Positions 60,620 through 64,000 of a DNA stretch of 64,000 bases are shown piece after piece. The stretch's first letter is position 1; the number at the start of each line of letters is the position of its first letter. The notes under the pieces were generated by a model. It was not told the DNA's origin. It was given only the letters and a program-made list of their open reading frames with translations, and did no database searches. A program made the position numbers and the translations under genes. This stretch comes from JACJYC01 sp964558465. GTDB taxonomy: Bacteria > Bacteroidota > Bacteroidia > Chitinophagales > Saprospiraceae. Location of the stretch: positions 1 through 64,000 of the forward strand of contig CAZLEF010000002.1 of NCBI GenBank assembly GCA_964558465.1, in the 5' to 3' direction.

Positions 60620-61089
60620 GGTGCGAATATAAAAAAAGCAGGGCGCTTACGAACACGCAGTACCCTGTATAACCCCAAAAAACCAAATGAAAACAATCTA
60701 CATATGAATGGGCAAAATAAGTGTTTTATTCTGAAAGATCAAATAGGTCAAGTGTTAAAATTCCATAAAAGGGATGAACGGCCAAATAAAACCCCAGTCC
60801 ACGGAGGGGTGCATCAGTTCGTTCGCGGCGTCAAAACAGGTGATCAGGTACAAATTGGCGTAAACCACGCTTGCTGAATTTAGGAATTTTGAAAATCTCA
60901 AAATCCTGCAAACCCTGATTCAGACAATTACCCTCGCAATGGCGCAATTCAGGGCGCAACCCTAGGTTGTACCCTGAAGCCTTACCCGACAACAAACACG
61001 CCCCAACAAGTTCCTCCGCATTGCCTAAAAATCCACCGGGATCGCCTACCTTTGCCCCGCTTATCGATGCCTAATCAAAAAGACGTTAT
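60620..61089. other. Divergent intergenic region between radA and pckG
   Basis: 470 bases. It holds a TAnnTTTG element next to pckG (61047) and the hairpin TTCAGGGcGCAAC...GTTGtACCCTGAA (60948-60978, loop CTA), a member of the AATTCAGG/GCAAC family. A smaller hairpin with arms AGGAATTTTGA and TCAAAATCCT starts at 60882. Short open frames in 60700-60877 lack family features and are not called. Confidence 0.65.
61047..61054 (+). promoter_or_regulatory. Likely -7 element (TACCTTTG) of the pckG promoter
   Basis: TACCTTTG followed by C matches TAnnTTTG and lies 35 bases before the pckG ATG. The nearest upstream TTG (61021-61023) is 23 bases away, a little longer than ideal. Confidence 0.5.
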
Positions 61090-62952
61090 ATGTTTGAACA
61101 AAAAGACTTCCTGACCAATCAGGCCTTTTCCGGGCCCAATCAAAAACTGAAAGACTGGGTGTATTCCGTCGCCTCCTTTTGCAAACCGGAACAGATTTAC
61201 TGGTGCGACGGTTCGGAAGAGGAGTACAACCGCCTGTGCCGGCAGTTGGTGAACAAAGGGACTTTTATCCGCCTGAATGAAGAAAAACGACCCAACAGTT
61301 TTGCTTGTTTTTCCGATCCAAGCGATGTAGCCAGGGTGGAGGACCGGACGTTTATCTGCAGCCGGACGAAGGACCATGCGGGGCCTACCAACAACTGGGT
61401 CGACCCCCGGGAGATGAAAAACACCCTGGAGGGGCTTCTGGCCGGATGCATGCAGGGCCGTACCATGTATGTCATTCCGTTTTGTATGGGCCCCGTCGGT
61501 TCGCCGTTGTCCCGCATCGGGGTGCAGATCACCGATTCGGAATATGTGGTGGTTAATATGAAAATCATGACGCGGATGGGCAAGGCGGTGATCGATCACC
61601 TGGGCGACGGTGATTTTGTGAAGTGCCTGCATACTGTGGGCGCTCCGCTTGCGCAAGGCCAGGCCGATTCGAAATGGCCGTGCAATCCTGTGGTGAAATA
61701 TATCGTACATTTTCCGGAAGACCGGTACATTGTATCCTACGGCAGCGGTTATGGCGGCAATGCGTTGCTGGGCAAAAAATGTTTTGCCTTGCGGATTGCT
61801 TCCGCCGTCGCCTTCGAAGAAGACTGGCTGGCCGAACATATGCTGATTTTGGGCGTGGAATCGCCGGAAGGACAAAAATCGTACGTGGCTGCTGCTTTTC
61901 CGAGCGCATGTGGCAAGACCAATTTCGCCATGTTGATCCCGCCCAAACCAATGGACGGCTGGAAAATTACCACCGTAGGCGACGATATCGCCTGGATCAG
62001 CCCGGGAAAGGACGGCAAATTGCACGCCATCAACCCGGAAGCGGGTTATTTTGGCGTGGCCCCCGGCACCAACTCCAAAACCAACCCCAACGCCATGGAG
62101 ACCATCAAGCGGAATTGCATTTTCACCAATGTCGCCATCACCCGGGACGGCGACGTATGGTGGGAAGGCATGACCAAAGAAATACCCGACGGGCTGACCA
62201 ACTGGCAAGGAAAACCGCACGACCCGGCATCCGGCAAACCAGCGGCCCACCCCAACGCGCGTTTTACGGCGCCGGCTGTTCAGTGCCCGAGTATCGATCC
62301 GGATTGGGAAAACCCCAACGGGGTGCCCATTGCCGCCTTTATTTTTGGCGGCCGCCGAAGCAGTGTGGTGCCGCTGGTCTATCAGGCATTCAATTGGAGT
62401 TTCGGGGTTTATATGGCGGCCACCATGGGGTCGGAAACCACGGCGGCTGCCTTTGGCGAAGTGGGCAAGGTGCGCCGGGACCCCTTTGCCATGTTGCCGT
62501 TCATGGGGTACCATATGGGCGATTATTGCAACCACTGGCTTCAGTTTGGCCGGGATCTGCCCAATCCGCCGCGGATCTTTGCCGTCAACTGGTTCAGGAA
62601 AGACGAAGAAGGCAATTTCCTCTGGCCGGGTTTCGGCCAGAATATGCGGGTCCTGAAATGGATCGTCGGCCGGGTGAAAGGCAAGGCTGCCGCTGTTGAA
62701 TCGCCCGTTGGCTGGATGCCCCGCTACAAAGATATGGACTGGACCGGCATGGAGGATTTTTCAGAAGAGGAATTCCACCACCTGATGGCAATTGACCGGG
62801 AAGAATGGAAAAAAGAATTGCTCGATCATGAAGAACTCTTTGAGCGGTTGTACGATAAATTGCCCAAGGAATTCCTGTTCATGCGCCAGTTATTGCTTTC
62901 GGCTCTTTGGCGGTCGCCCGCCCGCTGGAAACTTGCGCCGGAACGGGAGTAG
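61090..62952 (+). CDS. pckG: Phosphoenolpyruvate carboxykinase (GTP)
   Basis: 620 residues, the length of the GTP-dependent class. It interconverts oxaloacetate + GTP and phosphoenolpyruvate + GDP + CO2, at the entry to gluconeogenesis. The signature kinase loop is FPSACGKTNFAML (about 274-286); other class motifs are QIYWCDGSEEEYN at the start, RTMYVIPFCMGPVGSPLSRI and FGGRRSSVVPLVYQAFNW. Most Bacteroidetes gut species have the ATP type, so the GTP type is noteworthy but common in Saprospiria and relatives (from memory). Confidence 0.96.
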   Translation: MFEQKDFLTNQAFSGPNQKLKDWVYSVASFCKPEQIYWCDGSEEEYNRLCRQLVNKGTFIRLNEEKRPNSFACFSDPSDVARVEDRTFICSRTKDHAGPTNNWVDPREMKNTLEGLLAGCMQGRTMYVIPFCMGPVGSPLSRIGVQITDSEYVVVNMKIMTRMGKAVIDHLGDGDFVKCLHTVGAPLAQGQADSKWPCNPVVKYIVHFPEDRYIVSYGSGYGGNALLGKKCFALRIASAVAFEEDWLAEHMLILGVESPEGQKSYVAAAFPSACGKTNFAMLIPPKPMDGWKITTVGDDIAWISPGKDGKLHAINPEAGYFGVAPGTNSKTNPNAMETIKRNCIFTNVAITRDGDVWWEGMTKEIPDGLTNWQGKPHDPASGKPAAHPNARFTAPAVQCPSIDPDWENPNGVPIAAFIFGGRRSSVVPLVYQAFNWSFGVYMAATMGSETTAAAFGEVGKVRRDPFAMLPFMGYHMGDYCNHWLQFGRDLPNPPRIFAVNWFRKDEEGNFLWPGFGQNMRVLKWIVGRVKGKAAAVESPVGWMPRYKDMDWTGMEDFSEEEFHHLMAIDREEWKKELLDHEELFERLYDKLPKEFLFMRQLLLSALWRSPARWKLAPERE

Positions 62953-63010
62953 CGGACTGTTTATGGTTGTTTCGCCCGCCATAGCCGTGCCCTAAAGCGC
63001 GGCGGAGGAG

Positions 63011-63105
63011 GGTTCATTGTTGTTCATTGTTGTTGGGGTAACGGCGGCATAACAATAATAAACCACAATAAACCATCATAAACCATCATAAACCAAGATA
63101 AACCC
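63011..63105. repeat. Inverted and tandem repeat block before the SDR gene
   Basis: ATAAACCATC and close variants are repeated 4.8 times (63058-63105). Upstream, GGTTCATTGTTG-type units (63011-63037) are largely complementary to the start of that array, so the block can form a long hairpin with a GC-rich loop. The left part nearly matches 15410-15436 inside the element between the aminotransferase fusion and susD genes. Confidence 0.75.
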
Positions 63106-63113
63106 TTCCAAAA

Positions 63114-63872
63114 ATGGACTTCACCAACAAAACCGTATTGATCACCGGCGGCTCCCGGGGCATTGGCCGCGCCGCTGCACTGGGATTTGCACGCCACGGC
63201 GCAAGGGTCGCCATTACATTCCGGCAAGGGCATGACGCTGCAAAAGAAACCGTTGAGACACTCGACGGGGAAGGGCATATGGCCGTCAGGGCGGATATCG
63301 CCAACCCGGCGGCGGTGGAAAGTATGGTGGAGGCTGTAGCCCAGGAATTTGGCCGGATCGATGTTCTGGTCAACAACGCAGGTGTATTCCTTCAGCACGC
63401 ACCCGACAAGGTAGACTACGAAACCTGGCAAAAAGCCTGGCAGGAAACCCTGAACGTCAACCTGGTCGGGGCTGCCAACGTATCGTTCTGCGTGGCCAGG
63501 GAGATGATGAAATCCGGCGGCGGAAGAATCGTGAATGTGTCTTCGAGGGGCGCCTTTCGCGGTGAGCCTGGCCAACCTGCCTACGGAGCGAGCAAAGCGG
63601 GCCTGAATGCCCTCAGTCAGTCCCTTGCGCAGGCGCTGGCCCCGTACAATATTCTGGTACATGCCGTGGCGCCCGGTTTTGTAGAGACGGCCATGGCCCG
63701 GCCCTGGTTGCAGGGTGAAGCCGGAGAACTGGTGAAAAAACAAAGCCCGCTGGGCAGGGTCGCCACGGTGGAAGAAGTGGCCAACGCCATCCTCTTTCTG
63801 GCTTCGGAGGAAGCGGCTTTTACCACCGGTTGCATTCTGGATATCAATGGGGCCTCCTATTTGAGAACTTGA
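63114..63872 (+). CDS. Short-chain dehydrogenase/reductase (FabG-like)
   Basis: 252 residues, a classical SDR. The cofactor motif is TGGSRGIG (residues 10-17), with NNAG near 88-91, catalytic Ser in VNVSSRGAF and Tyr-x3-Lys in AYGASKAG, and a C-terminal ASEEAAFTTGCILDINGASY. It oxidises or reduces an unknown alcohol/ketone with NAD(P)(H). The start comes directly after the repeat block. The last 128 bases of the window downstream hold no gene, only CTGCCAACTGCCAACT-type repeat words. Confidence 0.92.
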   Translation: MDFTNKTVLITGGSRGIGRAAALGFARHGARVAITFRQGHDAAKETVETLDGEGHMAVRADIANPAAVESMVEAVAQEFGRIDVLVNNAGVFLQHAPDKVDYETWQKAWQETLNVNLVGAANVSFCVAREMMKSGGGRIVNVSSRGAFRGEPGQPAYGASKAGLNALSQSLAQALAPYNILVHAVAPGFVETAMARPWLQGEAGELVKKQSPLGRVATVEEVANAILFLASEEAAFTTGCILDINGASYLRT

Positions 63873-64000
63873 TTATAGGTAGCAGTCGGCGGTCCTGAAA
63901 CCGGAGATGGACTGCCAACTGCCAACTATAAGACTGCTAACTGATTAAATCGGTACCACCCCGGTCACCAAAACGGCTAAATCCAGGGTAACCGCTGCGC

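Noticed and set aside
60707..60877. Small plus-strand gene starting MNGQNKCFILKDQIGQVL
   Set aside because: Around 56 codons without recognised features, in a divergent spacer with promoter and repeat elements; not enough support to call.
61075..62535. 486-codon minus-strand open frame and a 358-codon plus-strand shifted frame over pckG
   Set aside because: Both overlap a full-length, motif-complete GTP-PEPCK gene; they are codon-bias shadows.
63058..63105. Possible CRISPR-like array
   Set aside because: The unit is only 10 bases with no unique spacers and no cas genes nearby; it is a simple tandem repeat.

Overview
The window is one contiguous piece of a Bacteroidota chromosome. It is most likely from the Saprospiria (Lewinella/Haliscomenobacter-like), but the sequence does not prove rank below phylum. 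The phylum call rests on the SusC/SusD pair, TAnnTTTG-type promoter elements with no strong Shine-Dalgarno sites, the order secY-map-infA-rpmJ-rpsM, a LytTR response regulator, a Fibrobacter-paralogous (FISUMP) lipoprotein and PKD-type lipoproteins.

Region 1 (1-12200, + strand) is the S10-spc-alpha ribosomal superoperon from the 3' end of rpsC to rplQ: rpsC', rplP, rpmC, rpsQ, rplN, rplX, rplE, rpsN, rpsH, rplF, rplR, rpsE, rpmD, rplO, secY, map, infA, rpmJ, rpsM, rpsK, rpsD, rpoA, rplQ. It ends in a good rho-independent terminator. Unusual points are an Arg/Gly-rich (RGG) tail on S3, an Arg/Ala/acidic-repeat tail on L17, zinc-free forms of S14, S4 and L36, and a repeat-filled spacer between rpoA and rplQ.

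Region 2 (12200-27220) holds accessory metabolism and signalling. It has a three-domain kinase/M23/class-III aminotransferase fusion, a ~195-bp element with terminal inverted repeats, a SusD/SusC pair on the minus strand, a stand-alone GTP cyclohydrolase II, a subtilase, a TPR-CHAT lipoprotein, and a minus-strand ECF sigma factor with a membrane TPR protein that may be its anti-sigma factor.

Region 3 (27729-54343) is the most unusual part. It is about 26.6 kb of same-strand genes, nearly all encoding signal-peptide or lipoprotein products. Its core is an array of divergent paralogues of a large secreted protein that I do not recognise, recurring motifs being a 'YYYLP' motif near the N-terminus, 'NLDDPxFxQREI' in the second half and a C-terminal beta-rich module. 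Single genes for a permuted papain-like enzyme, an HExxH metallopeptidase-like protein, a VWA/beta-barrel protein, a caspase-like lipoprotein, a C1 papain-like peptidase, a PKD lipoprotein and a FISUMP lipoprotein sit inside or directly behind it. Their order and tight spacing suggest one surface or periplasmic system; its function is unknown to me and this is my main candidate for an undescribed system.

Region 4 (54400-64000) contains a LytTR response regulator, a voltage-gated-type K+ channel with a zinc-ribbon tail, a PrsW-type membrane protease with an N-terminal zinc ribbon, a TetR/thioesterase gene fossil, a Panacea-HTH antitoxin with a RelE-like toxin behind a textbook Bacteroidota promoter and two operator-like dyads, radA, GTP-dependent PEP carboxykinase and a short-chain dehydrogenase.

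Intergenic spacers carry several families of short hairpins with 2-5 nt loops, some inserted inside patches of short tandem repeats. One three-way-junction element occurs twice in opposite orientation (11166-11225 and 54349-54405). No tRNA, rRNA, CRISPR array or transposase gene was seen. All calls are from reading the sequence; no database search was run.
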